Shown: positions 1 to 6,030, counted from the first letter of the stretch. The stretch is DNA of 7,301 bases from an uncultured Bacilli bacterium (GCA_947584955.1 CANPWS010000064.1:1-7301); one strand, 5' to 3'. Notes: generated by a model from the letters alone, not told the origin. Program-made: numbers and translations.

Positions 1-401
1 TTATTTGTAAGAGGTCTATATTCTCTTTTACTTAATCTATCATATCTTATTTCTTTATCACAAACTATTGCAATTATCTTTAAATTATTAAAATTATTTT
101 TTAATATTTTAACTTCTTCATAAGAATAAACTCCATCTAAAACAGTGTTATTTTTTTCTAAACTTTCTTTTATTTCTGGTAGTAAAACAATGGCAAATGC
201 TCCCATACCATATTCTTTTCTTAATTTTTCGCGCATTATTTTTTCATTTTGTGGTGTTATTTCTAATCCTTCTTCTTTTAATTTACTAAGTGTTACTCCC
301 CCAAAATAAATTTTATTATATCCTAAATGTTCAAAATATTCAGTAGCTACTGATTTCCCACTTCCACACATGCCTACAATTGCAAATAATTTATGTTTCA
401 C
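1..401 (-). CDS. P-loop kinase-like protein (dephospho-CoA kinase/UPF0200-like), 3' end outside window
   Basis: The N-terminal 133 residues are visible; the frame is still open at the left edge. The start is GTG at 399-401, chosen because a good GGAAGGAG site (411-418) sits 9 bases upstream and the reading begins MKHKLFAIVG. Residues about 9-17 form a Walker A loop, GMCGSGKS, so it binds ATP or GTP. Later conserved-looking parts are a substrate-side IYFGGVT segment, an acidic VLDGVYS strand near residue 93, a hydrophobic LKIIAIV strand, and a lid-like RYDRLSKREYRPLTN stretch at the visible end. This layout resembles small nucleotide or dephospho-CoA kinases and the archaeal UPF0200 family, from memory and not by search. 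Its substrate cannot be read from the sequence. It appears to be transcribed from its own promoter behind a leader of about 145 bases. Confidence 0.75.
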   Translation of the reverse strand, partial: MKHKLFAIVGMCGSGKSVATEYFEHLGYNKIYFGGVTLSKLKEEGLEITPQNEKIMREKLRKEYGMGAFAIVLLPEIKESLEKNNTVLDGVYSYEEVKILKNNFNNLKIIAIVCDKEIRYDRLSKREYRPLTN

Positions 402-423
402 TATTTATTTCTCCTTCCAGAAA

Positions 424-470
424 ATAAAAGGATATTAAATGAATAATTTATCTTAAACATATCCTTTTAT
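424..470 (-). promoter_or_regulatory. Leader hairpin directly upstream of the kinase-like gene RBS
   Basis: A perfect 12-bp inverted repeat (arms 424-435 and 459-470, 23-base loop) lies five bases before the Shine-Dalgarno of the kinase-like gene. In the minus-strand RNA the second arm contains UCCUUU, which could instead pair with GAAGGA of the ribosome binding site, while the first arm carries AAGGAU and competes for it. A U-rich stretch follows the second arm, so a weak transcription attenuator is also possible. The stem has only two G-C pairs, so it would be marginally stable. The inverted repeat is seen directly; a regulatory role is inferred. Confidence 0.4.
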
Positions 471-552
471 ATAATATCATAATGATAATTAAATATCTAT
501 TCTTAATACCTATTTTATTTATTACTTAAAGATATTTATAACTTATGCTATA

Positions 553-581
553 AATATAACACAATATTGAAAATTTTACAA
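553..581 (-). promoter_or_regulatory. Candidate promoter of the kinase-like gene
   Basis: On the minus strand, TTGTAA (576-581) is followed after exactly 17 bases by TATATT (553-558), with a TGn extended -10 element just before the -10 box. Transcription would start near 546, giving a leader of about 145 bases that contains the 424-470 hairpin. The -35 box matches consensus at only four of six positions, and the region is so A+T-rich that chance matches are common. Confidence 0.4.
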
Positions 582-589
582 TAAATTTA

Positions 590-636
590 AAAAAATAAGA
601 GTAAATTTATGAATATTTTGCTATAAATTATTTACT
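590..636 (-). terminator. Weak intrinsic terminator after the 86-residue gene
   Basis: Seven paired bases (AGTAAAT with ATTTACT, 600-606 and 630-636), extended by four more pairs after a small bulge, form a hairpin that contains the TAG stop at 621-623. On the minus strand it is followed by CTTATTTTTTT. The stem is almost pure A-U, so it would be a weak terminator. Confidence 0.45.
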
Positions 637-881
637 GTTTTATCAAAGGTATCTCTTGCTTTTTTTAATACTTCTTTTTGCTGCTCGTTTGTTAAGCCTG
701 CTCCTGCCGCTGCTTGATCTGTATAGAATTTAAATGAGGCATTTGTACATAAAGTTTGACCTAATAACATAAAAAATCCACCTAAAGCATTTTGTTCTGT
801 TGAATTAAGATCATCGATTAGTAAAAAGCCTATTGTAAAAGCTGATAAGGTCAGCAATTTATGTTTTTCTTCATTTGTCAT
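621..881 (-). CDS. Small hypothetical protein, 86 aa, amphipathic/membrane-associated
   Basis: I do not recognise a named family. The protein has a charged start (MTNEEKHK), a hydrophobic stretch at residues 9-22, an acidic turn (DDLNSTEQ), a second hydrophobic Gly/Leu-rich stretch at 32-46, and a charged helical tail (LTNEQQKEVLKKARDTFDK). This would suit a two-helix hairpin at or in the membrane. The two hydrophobic parts are short and contain Cys45, so membrane insertion is uncertain. It begins about 20 bases after the terminator of the surface operon and has no Shine-Dalgarno; a TATAAT at 887-892 ends five bases before the ATG. It is probably transcribed apart from the operon, possibly leaderless. 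It resembles in shape other small Firmicutes proteins of unknown function. Confidence 0.6.
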   Translation of the reverse strand: MTNEEKHKLLTLSAFTIGFLLIDDLNSTEQNALGGFFMLLGQTLCTNASFKFYTDQAAAGAGLTNEQQKEVLKKARDTFDKTVNNL

Positions 882-902
882 AATAAATTATATTTTTTAG
901 TT

Positions 903-942
903 AAAAAAAAATACTAATTCAAACATGAATTAAGTATTTTTT
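903..942 (-). terminator. Intrinsic terminator ending the adhesin-sortase operon
   Basis: On the minus strand a 15-pair stem with a single bulged base (927-942 pairing with 905-920), a six-base loop and a run of nine T's form a typical Rho-independent signal. The stop codon of the 415-residue gene (914-916) and its last codons lie inside the hairpin. The flanking A and T runs make it look usable in both directions, but I see no plus-strand gene that needs it. Confidence 0.7.
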
Positions 943-2161
943 CAAACTTATTATATTCTTCTTTTGAATAATTATTTAATATGTTATTATTTAAAATTTC
1001 AGATATTCCTAAATTACTTGATTTACTATTTTGAATTATTGATTTTAACATATTACTAAATAATTTATAATCATTCAATGTTAATTTTTCTTCTTTTTCA
1101 TTTTTTACTAATTTTAAATCAACTAAATTAATTTTTTCTGTTAATAATTGATTATAATTAGTATTTGTTGTTTCTTCATTTATATTAGTTTTTAATAATG
1201 ATGGATCTATAAAATGAAAGTTTGGTGTTAATTCTGGTATTAAATCTATTTTCTCTTTTGACTTTATTTCACTATCATTATATTTTATTACTTCTTTATT
1301 TACTTTTATTGTATTTACTTTATTTTTAGTATTAACAATATTTGTAAGTTCTGGTATTAAATCTATTTTCTTATTTTTAGCAACATTTAATTTTTTATTA
1401 GTATGTTTCTTATTTTTTAAGATATTGTTAAATGATAATGATAATTTAGATTTTTCTTTTGGTGTTTTTTCTGAAATAGTTACATTAATATTATTATTTG
1501 AATTATTTATAATTCCCGCTTGTAACTCATCAAATACATTAACTGTTTTTTCTTTTACCTTTTTAGATTTAGCAGGTGCTAAACTTCTCATAGATACATG
1601 TAAAATTATACAATTAGTTATATAAATAAGTGCTATAACTGCTAAATAGATAACAAATAATAATGTTGAAATTTCTAGTAATATTAAGACATTATTGTTT
1701 GTAAATAAACTACTTGTATTAAATATATCTATGTTATATTCTGATATTGCATTTATTAATAAGATAAAGATAAAATTCATCATTAAAAAGTAAATATTAG
1801 TAATAATTTTATATGTCTTTGACATTAATTTATTTATTGAAGTATATATGAATATTATTGTTGATATTACAAATACAAACAAATATATATATACAGAAGG
1901 AAAATAGAAATTTAAGAATATACTACTTACTAAGTTACTTCCTAGTAGTGTTAAAAATTCTTTTTTCTTAGCAAAAATTATTCCAAATGTAACTATATAT
2001 GTTAAATAGATTGTATAGCCCATTTTTTTATTGTTTATTTTTCCAGAAATTCTAAGTATTAATACTGCAATTAATAATATTGCTAAAATTACTAAAACAT
2101 TAGAATTTGCTATCATTGTAAATATCATTTTTAATTTATCTAATAAATTCGTAAATTTCAT
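914..2161 (-). CDS. Polytopic membrane protein with long Lys/Asn-rich tail, 415 aa, unknown family
   Basis: I do not recognise this family. The N-terminal half has about five or six hydrophobic segments, near residues 19-37, 48-64, 70-84, 89-108, 119-138 and 157-189. From about residue 192 it becomes a hydrophilic tail of some 220 residues, rich in Lys, Asn, Glu and Ser, probably cytoplasmic given the basic residues just after the last segment. The tail holds two copies of KIDLIPELT at 265-273 and 304-312, perhaps a decayed third (EKINLVDLK, 342-350), and ends in a more helical region (about 359-413). It starts 18 bases after the sortase stop with a GGGGGA and AAGGAA ribosome binding region, so it belongs to the same operon. 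A role with the adhesin and sortase is suggested by position only. The Asn/Lys excess may simply reflect base composition, but the motif repeat does not. Confidence 0.8.
   Translation of the reverse strand: MKFTNLLDKLKMIFTMIANSNVLVILAILLIAVLILRISGKINNKKMGYTIYLTYIVTFGIIFAKKKEFLTLLGSNLVSSIFLNFYFPSVYIYLFVFVISTIIFIYTSINKLMSKTYKIITNIYFLMMNFIFILLINAISEYNIDIFNTSSLFTNNNVLILLEISTLLFVIYLAVIALIYITNCIILHVSMRSLAPAKSKKVKEKTVNVFDELQAGIINNSNNNINVTISEKTPKEKSKLSLSFNNILKNKKHTNKKLNVAKNKKIDLIPELTNIVNTKNKVNTIKVNKEVIKYNDSEIKSKEKIDLIPELTPNFHFIDPSLLKTNINEETTNTNYNQLLTEKINLVDLKLVKNEKEEKLTLNDYKLFSNMLKSIIQNSKSSNLGISEILNNNILNNYSKEEYNKFEKILNSCLN
1232..1371 (-). repeat. In-frame 23-bp direct repeat encoding the KIDLIPELT motif
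   Basis: Identical 23-base copies at 1232-1254 and 1349-1371 lie 117 bases (39 codons) apart in the same frame of the 415-residue gene. They encode KIDLIPEL within the repeated KIDLIPELT. Identity in DNA as well as protein suggests a recent duplication or conversion of a short linear motif. Confidence 0.85.
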
Positions 2162-2179
2162 TTCCTTCTTTCCCCCTTT

Positions 2180-2845
2180 TTAAATTCTTTCTAATATGTA
2201 TACTGTTTGTTTTGTATTATCATCTTTTGTACATGTTATTAATGTTAGTGTTGTTTTTGTTTTATCTCTATATATAGCGATACTTCCATCTTTGGCTTCA
2301 TAATATATTTTTACTACTTTATATGTGTATGTAACACCTTTATATGTAAGTGTCGCTTCATCGCCATTTTGTATTTGGTATAAGTTTTTAAAATAACTTA
2401 TTGATGATGTTCCAGAATGACTTGCTAAGATGACATTTCCATTTACTTCATCTGGATAATTTGAATTTTGATGAAAAAGTATATTGTAATCAACATTATT
2501 TAATGATGATCCTTTATCATAAAATCCTCTTTCTAACCCTATTTTAGGTATTTTAAGTATCCCAATATATGGTTCATAATCTGTATGTGTTTGTATATTA
2601 TTATCATTATTATTATTACTAAGTTGTTCTACTTGATTATTTTCTTTCACACTAGTATCTTTTTCTGTGGTATCTTCTTTATTAACTTCTTCTATATAAT
2701 CATTTAATAATAGAAGATTCATATCATTAAAAGCCTCTTCTCTTTTTGTTTTTATGTAATTATTAGACAGAAGAGTAATACCGAAGGCTATCAGTATTAC
2801 TCCCATGATTACTGTCTTTTTATAATTATTGTTCTTTCTTTGCAT
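2180..2845 (-). CDS. Sortase, membrane-anchored transpeptidase, 221 aa
   Basis: This enzyme should cut the adhesin at its sorting signal and join it to the cell-wall precursor on the outer face of the membrane. One membrane segment lies near residues 12-28, after a basic start, followed by a low-complexity Asn/Glu/Lys stalk to about residue 90. The sortase fold runs from YIGILKIPKIGLE (93-105) to the C-terminus. The catalytic His143 is in LASHSG and the catalytic Cys205 in TLITC. The Arg usually found 9 to 13 residues after the Cys is not in place: KQ (212-213) is there, and the only downstream Arg is the penultimate residue, Arg220. The start overlaps the adhesin gene by 20 bases, with no Shine-Dalgarno, implying translational coupling. 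I cannot assign a sortase class with confidence. Confidence 0.93.
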   Translation of the reverse strand: MQRKNNNYKKTVIMGVILIAFGITLLSNNYIKTKREEAFNDMNLLLLNDYIEEVNKEDTTEKDTSVKENNQVEQLSNNNNDNNIQTHTDYEPYIGILKIPKIGLERGFYDKGSSLNNVDYNILFHQNSNYPDEVNGNVILASHSGTSSISYFKNLYQIQNGDEATLTYKGVTYTYKVVKIYYEAKDGSIAIYRDKTKTTLTLITCTKDDNTKQTVYILERI

Positions 2846-4955
2846 TTCTGTAAATTAATACTGAACCAATTATAATTACAATTCCACCAATTATATATGC
2901 CATGTTTGAGGCAAATGAACCAGTCGAAGGTATTTCTACTATCTGAGTAGCCTCAGGTGTGTTGTACATTATAACTTCAGTAACAACTCCATTATTTTTT
3001 ACTTCAAAAGTAATCTTTTCACTACTTAATTGATATCCTTCTGGTGCATAGATTTCTTCTAAAGTATAAGTTCCTTCTGCTAAGCCTTTAATGATATATG
3101 GTTCTTTACCACTAACCCATTTATATAGCTCTTTTCCGTTTGCATCTCTTACGATTAGAGTTGCACCTTCTAATTCTTGGTCATTTGTTATATCTCTTTT
3201 ACTTATTGATACTACTGTCTCTTCAACCTTTTCAGGTGAATTATATATTGTATATGTCTCAGTCTTTCCATCTAAAGCAACAACTATTTTTAATTTTGTT
3301 GGACTAAGTACATATCCTTTTGGAGCTTCTATCTCCTCTAATGTATATGTTCCTACAGCTAAATCTTTTATTTCATAAGATTTACCGTCAGTTACCCATT
3401 TTTTAACGATATTTCCTTTGCTGTCTCTTATTACTAATGTTGCACCTTTTAAGAATTCATTTGTAATTGCATCTTTTTTATTTACAATTACTATTGTTGG
3501 TTCTTCAGGTTCTGGTTCTTCTTTTGGTGTGTTATACATTGTATATGTTACTGTTTTACCATCTGCTCTAACTACTATTTTTATTTTTTCAGTAGTTTTA
3601 ATATATCCTGATGGTGCTTTTGTTTCTTCAAGTGTATATGTTCCTACGTCAAGTCCAGTTATTACATCTGCTCTTCCTTTAGTTACTAATGTATAAACTG
3701 TTTTTCCATTACTATCTTTTAATACTAATGTTGCACCACTTACAAATAAATTTGTTTCAGAATCTCTTTTTTCTATTATTACTGTTGTATTATCTGGTTC
3801 TACTGGTACAGGTTTAACAGGTGTATTATACATTGTATATGTTGCTGTCTTACCATCTGCTTTAACTACTACTTTTATTTTTTGTGTAGTTTTAACATAT
3901 CCTGATGGTGCTTTTGTTTCTTCAAGTGTATATGTTCCAATATCAAGATTTGTTATAACTTCTGCTTTATTTGAAGATACAAATGAATAAACTGTTTTTC
4001 CATTACTATCTTTTAATACTAATGATGCACCACTTAAAAGTAAATTTGTTTCAGAATCTCTTTTTTCTATTACTATTGTTGTATTATCTGGTTCTACTGG
4101 TTTTGGAGCTTCTTTTGTAACTGATACTGATATACTATCAGATAAATTTACGTTTTCTGTATAAACTGCAAGCATATCTTGATATGAAGAATTACTTGGT
4201 TTATATCTATAAACGTTAGCTTTACTTTCTGTGCTACTTACTTTTACATCGAATGTTGTTGTTCCTGCTGCAAGACTTTTATCAGGTATTTTAATTATAA
4301 ATCCATTAGATTTTTTTATAAATTCTGTTCCTTTTGGAGCATTACTTGATGTAATTTGATAATTACCAGATGATGAATTAACAACTATAACATTTGATTC
4401 ATATTCACCATTAAATGAAATAAAGTGTATAAGATTTCTATTAATTTTAAGCACTGGTTCATTTAACTTTGCACTTTGAGCTGCTGCTAAAATATTTTTT
4501 ATATCTTTTGCTATTGGATCATTTGCATAATTACCATTAATTGCTTTTTTAATATTATTAATGTAATTATATTCTGTATCTCTCATCATACCGTTATCAA
4601 GTAAATAAATCCATAAAGCTGCTTGTGTTGCAAAGAAGTCATTATCTGTTTTATCATTTGCACCACTTGCTATGATTGAAGCCATTGCTGCATTTGTAAT
4701 AGTTTCATTTTTTGTATATACTATGCTAGGTATTGGTAAATTAGCATTAACATCATAACAGTAAATATATTTTCCTGTACTTGTCTTTTTAACGCTAATA
4801 TTGTTAGTTAATCCTAATGGTTTAGGATTCATTGCATAAGTTGATGCTGTAAATGTTGCAGGTGCATTATCTGCAGCAAAAACTTTTTCTTTTCCTGTCA
4901 TTATCATTGCTAATGACATTATAAATAATGATATTAATTTAATTGACTTTTTCAT
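2826..4955 (-). CDS. Thioester-domain (TQXA) wall-anchored adhesin with four SpaA/Cna-B repeats, 709 aa
   Basis: The start is the ATG at 4953-4955, giving MKKSIKLISL, because a GGGGGGAG site lies seven bases upstream; an upstream in-frame ATG would start within the promoter. Domains in order: a signal peptide (1-27, likely cleaved after VFA); a thioester domain with Cys66 in YIYCYDVN and Gln111 in the TQAALW motif, expected to form an internal Cys-Gln thioester able to bond covalently to a target; a beta-rich part to about 285 with the YKPSNSSYQDM segment I recall from such proteins; four SpaA/Cna-B domains near 292-379, 390-477, 486-574 and 579-667; an IPSTG sorting signal (675-679); a membrane segment (686-702); and the tail RNAKKEQ. 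Each Cna-B domain has the expected Lys (298, 396, 493, 586), Glu (346, 444, 541, 634) and Asn (377, 475, 572, 665) for an isopeptide bond. No VYPK-type pilin motif is present, so I favour a single wall-linked adhesin over a pilus backbone. Confidence 0.93.
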   Translation of the reverse strand: MKKSIKLISLFIMSLAMIMTGKEKVFAADNAPATFTASTYAMNPKPLGLTNNISVKKTSTGKYIYCYDVNANLPIPSIVYTKNETITNAAMASIIASGANDKTDNDFFATQAALWIYLLDNGMMRDTEYNYINNIKKAINGNYANDPIAKDIKNILAAAQSAKLNEPVLKINRNLIHFISFNGEYESNVIVVNSSSGNYQITSSNAPKGTEFIKKSNGFIIKIPDKSLAAGTTTFDVKVSSTESKANVYRYKPSNSSYQDMLAVYTENVNLSDSISVSVTKEAPKPVEPDNTTIVIEKRDSETNLLLSGASLVLKDSNGKTVYSFVSSNKAEVITNLDIGTYTLEETKAPSGYVKTTQKIKVVVKADGKTATYTMYNTPVKPVPVEPDNTTVIIEKRDSETNLFVSGATLVLKDSNGKTVYTLVTKGRADVITGLDVGTYTLEETKAPSGYIKTTEKIKIVVRADGKTVTYTMYNTPKEEPEPEEPTIVIVNKKDAITNEFLKGATLVIRDSKGNIVKKWVTDGKSYEIKDLAVGTYTLEEIEAPKGYVLSPTKLKIVVALDGKTETYTIYNSPEKVEETVVSISKRDITNDQELEGATLIVRDANGKELYKWVSGKEPYIIKGLAEGTYTLEEIYAPEGYQLSSEKITFEVKNNGVVTEVIMYNTPEATQIVEIPSTGSFASNMAYIIGGIVIIIGSVLIYRNAKKEQ
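2955..4082 (-). repeat. Four tandem SpaA/Cna-B coding repeats in the adhesin gene
   Basis: In transcription order the repeats lie at about 4082-3819, 3788-3525, 3500-3234 and 3221-2955, separated by short Pro/Glu-rich linkers (PVEPDNTT, EEPEPEEP, EKVEE). The first two are much closer to each other than to the last two, with identical DNA blocks such as 42 bases shared by 3603-3644 and 3897-3938 at a 294-base period. Repeats 1 and 2 carry the exact YxLxETxAPxGY E-box; in 3 and 4 the Thr is replaced by Ile. Confidence 0.9.
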
Positions 4956-4979
4956 AATATTTCTCCCCCCTAAATCGAG

Positions 4980-5027
4980 TGTATATATTACCACAAAATA
5001 ACTTATTTGTCAATAGTAATATATACA
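4980..5027. promoter_or_regulatory. 12-bp inverted repeat bracketing the proximal adhesin promoter (candidate operator)
   Basis: The arms 4980-4991 and 5016-5027 are perfect reverse complements (TGTATATATTAC and GTAATATATACA). One arm covers the -10 box; the other lies just upstream of the -35 box. The inner 11 bases of each arm are themselves almost palindromic, so they could equally be read as two copies of one site, with centres 35 bp apart. A pair of operator sites for a dimeric regulator is the simplest reading. Given the base composition, chance cannot be excluded. Confidence 0.45.
4985..5013 (-). promoter_or_regulatory. Proximal SigA-type promoter of the adhesin operon
   Basis: A perfect -35 box TTGACA (5008-5013), a 17-base spacer and the -10 box TAATAT (4985-4990), preceded by a TGn extension, point at the adhesin gene. 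Transcription would start near 4978, giving a short leader of about 23 bases that includes the GGGGGGAG ribosome binding site. Confidence 0.75.
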
Positions 5028-5078
5028 TTTGTTTGTTTTTTTGCCAATTTATATATTTTTTTCTCGTTTTGTACCATC

Positions 5079-5107
5079 ATTATATAACTTTTGTGTCATT
5101 CTGTCAA
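5079..5107 (-). promoter_or_regulatory. Distal full-consensus SigA-type promoter of the adhesin operon
   Basis: TTGACA (5102-5107), a 17-base spacer and TATAAT (5079-5084) match the housekeeping consensus at all twelve positions. Transcription would start near 5072, leaving a leader of about 115 bases that runs through the proximal promoter and its inverted repeat. The -35 box and spacer contain TGACA twice, eight bases apart. Confidence 0.75.
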
Positions 5108-5220
5108 GTATTTATAAGATTTAACTAAAATGATAAAACACTAATATTATATTATATATTTTAATATAATAATTATTACTTATCAAAATATATTTATATT
5201 TTCTTTATAATTAATTTGAT

Positions 5221-5257
5221 AAAATAAAAAATGCCATACAAAGTACAGTATTTTTTT
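5221..5257 (-). terminator. Intrinsic terminator after the 230-residue gene
   Basis: On the minus strand, AAAAAATACTGTA pairs with TATGGCATTTTTT around a CTTTG loop (5226-5256), with one mismatch and two G-U pairs, followed by more T's. It begins eight bases after the TAA stop and separates this gene from the adhesin promoters. Confidence 0.75.
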
Positions 5258-5264
5258 ATTTAAA

Positions 5265-5957
5265 TTATCTTACTAATCCAGATACTAATGTTATGAATAC
5301 AAGCGTTAATACCGCTGTAATAAAACCTAGTAAATAATATGAAACATATCCACTAGTAGCAACTTTAAGTTTTCTTGCTCCCATTTTTTTAGAATCACCA
5401 CTAGCTATATTTTCTGTTTCTTTTATAATTTCTTGCATATCATCTTCTTTAATTGTTATATCTAATTCTGGTCTTCCAACAACAAAAGAAATATTTGCAG
5501 TACTTATTTTATTATATGGAACTTCTTCACGAACTAAATCATCTATTTTTAAATATCTTACTCTATTTGCAAATGTATTTATAAAAAAGTCGATAAAATC
5601 ACTATGTAATGTTCCATGTTTTATTACATTTATATTATTATTTACAACTATACCATTACTTGTTAAAAATTTATATGAATAATTTATTACTTTTGATATA
5701 ATGTTACTTTGACTTTTGAAATCTTCGACATTTTCTTCAAATTTATTTAAAGGAATAGCTAAAGTGATATTATAATTATCAATTTTTTCATAATAATTTA
5801 TTATTTCATGAATGTTATTACTTTTACCACCTTTTATATCTACACTTATATTAGTAATTTCACTTTTATTTAATACATTTAAATAAAAAGAAACATATTC
5901 ATTACTAATTAAATAAACAGTATGATTTTCTAAACTTGCTACAAAAGTTTTATTCAT
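5265..5957 (-). CDS. Hypothetical protein with C-terminal membrane anchor, 230 aa
   Basis: I do not recognise a family. The start is well supported by GGGAGG nine bases upstream. There is no signal peptide. About 200 hydrophilic residues of mixed alpha/beta character are followed by one strong hydrophobic segment (about 204-228) ending almost at the C-terminus. The basic stretch KKMGARKLK (190-198) just before it predicts an N-terminus in the cytoplasm, so this looks like a tail-anchored protein with a cytoplasmic domain. A short acidic segment (KEDDMQEIIKETE, 170-182) precedes the anchor and may be a helical stalk. It has its own promoter (5990-6018) and terminator (5221-5257), so it looks like a single-gene unit between mscL and the adhesin operon. 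A link to either neighbour is not shown by the sequence. Confidence 0.8.
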   Translation of the reverse strand: MNKTFVASLENHTVYLISNEYVSFYLNVLNKSEITNISVDIKGGKSNNIHEIINYYEKIDNYNITLAIPLNKFEENVEDFKSQSNIISKVINYSYKFLTSNGIVVNNNINVIKHGTLHSDFIDFFINTFANRVRYLKIDDLVREEVPYNKISTANISFVVGRPELDITIKEDDMQEIIKETENIASGDSKKMGARKLKVATSGYVSYYLLGFITAVLTLVFITLVSGLVR

Positions 5958-5989
5958 TTTCTTTAGCCTCCCTATTTATTACAATAATA

Positions 5990-6018
5990 AGTATAGCAAA
6001 AAAAAAAGAATTTGTCAT
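5990..6018 (-). promoter_or_regulatory. Promoter of the tail-anchored gene, with a ten-T spacer run
   Basis: ATGACA (6013-6018, five of six to consensus), a spacer of exactly 17 bases and TATACT (5990-5995, five of six) precede the gene, with transcription starting near 5983 and a leader of about 25 bases. The spacer contains ten T's in a row (5998-6007), so a one-base slip would change the spacing between the boxes. Confidence 0.6.
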
Positions 6019-6030
6019 TATTTTTTTTGA
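5996..6030 (-). terminator. Possible weak terminator after mscL
   Basis: Eight A's just after the mscL stop could pair with the T run at 5998-6007, with three further A-U pairs beyond a mismatch and a short loop. The stem has no G-C pair, and it overlaps the next promoter. It is at best a weak terminator, so some read-through from mscL is likely. Confidence 0.3.

Larger units (their letters stand above)
4956..5264. other. 309-bp intergenic region upstream of the surface operon
   Basis: This non-coding stretch is strongly A+T-rich. From right to left it holds the terminator of the 230-residue gene (5221-5257), a featureless A/T-rich part (about 5108-5220) that could act as an UP-type or curved upstream element, a consensus promoter (5079-5107), about 65 bases with no signal I can name, a second promoter inside an inverted repeat (4980-5027), and the adhesin ribosome binding site (4963-4970). 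I see no small ORF or RNA gene in it. Confidence 0.7.

Noticed and set aside
3091..3378. Plus-strand open frame of 95 codons within the adhesin gene
   Set aside because: It lies opposite a Cna-B repeat and recurs opposite another repeat (3418-3696), as expected for antisense shadows of repeated coding DNA; no ribosome site or domain.
2826..4955. Pilus backbone subunit
   Set aside because: E-box motifs are present, but there is no VYPK-type pilin motif and the N-terminus is a thioester domain, fitting a single wall-linked adhesin better.
4956..4994. Upstream ATG extending the adhesin by 13 residues
   Set aside because: It would begin inside the -10 region, before the likely transcription start, and would bury the signal peptide; the ATG at 4953-4955 has an excellent ribosome binding site.
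4980..5027. Invertible phase-variation promoter
   Set aside because: Inverted repeats do flank the promoter, but the 24-bp spacer is far shorter than in known invertible promoters and no recombinase gene is visible; an operator reading is simpler.
5140..5222. Several A/T inverted repeats, e.g. TTATCAAA at 5180-5187 with TTTGATAA at 5215-5222
   Set aside because: Short and almost pure A/T in a very A+T-rich region; not above chance.
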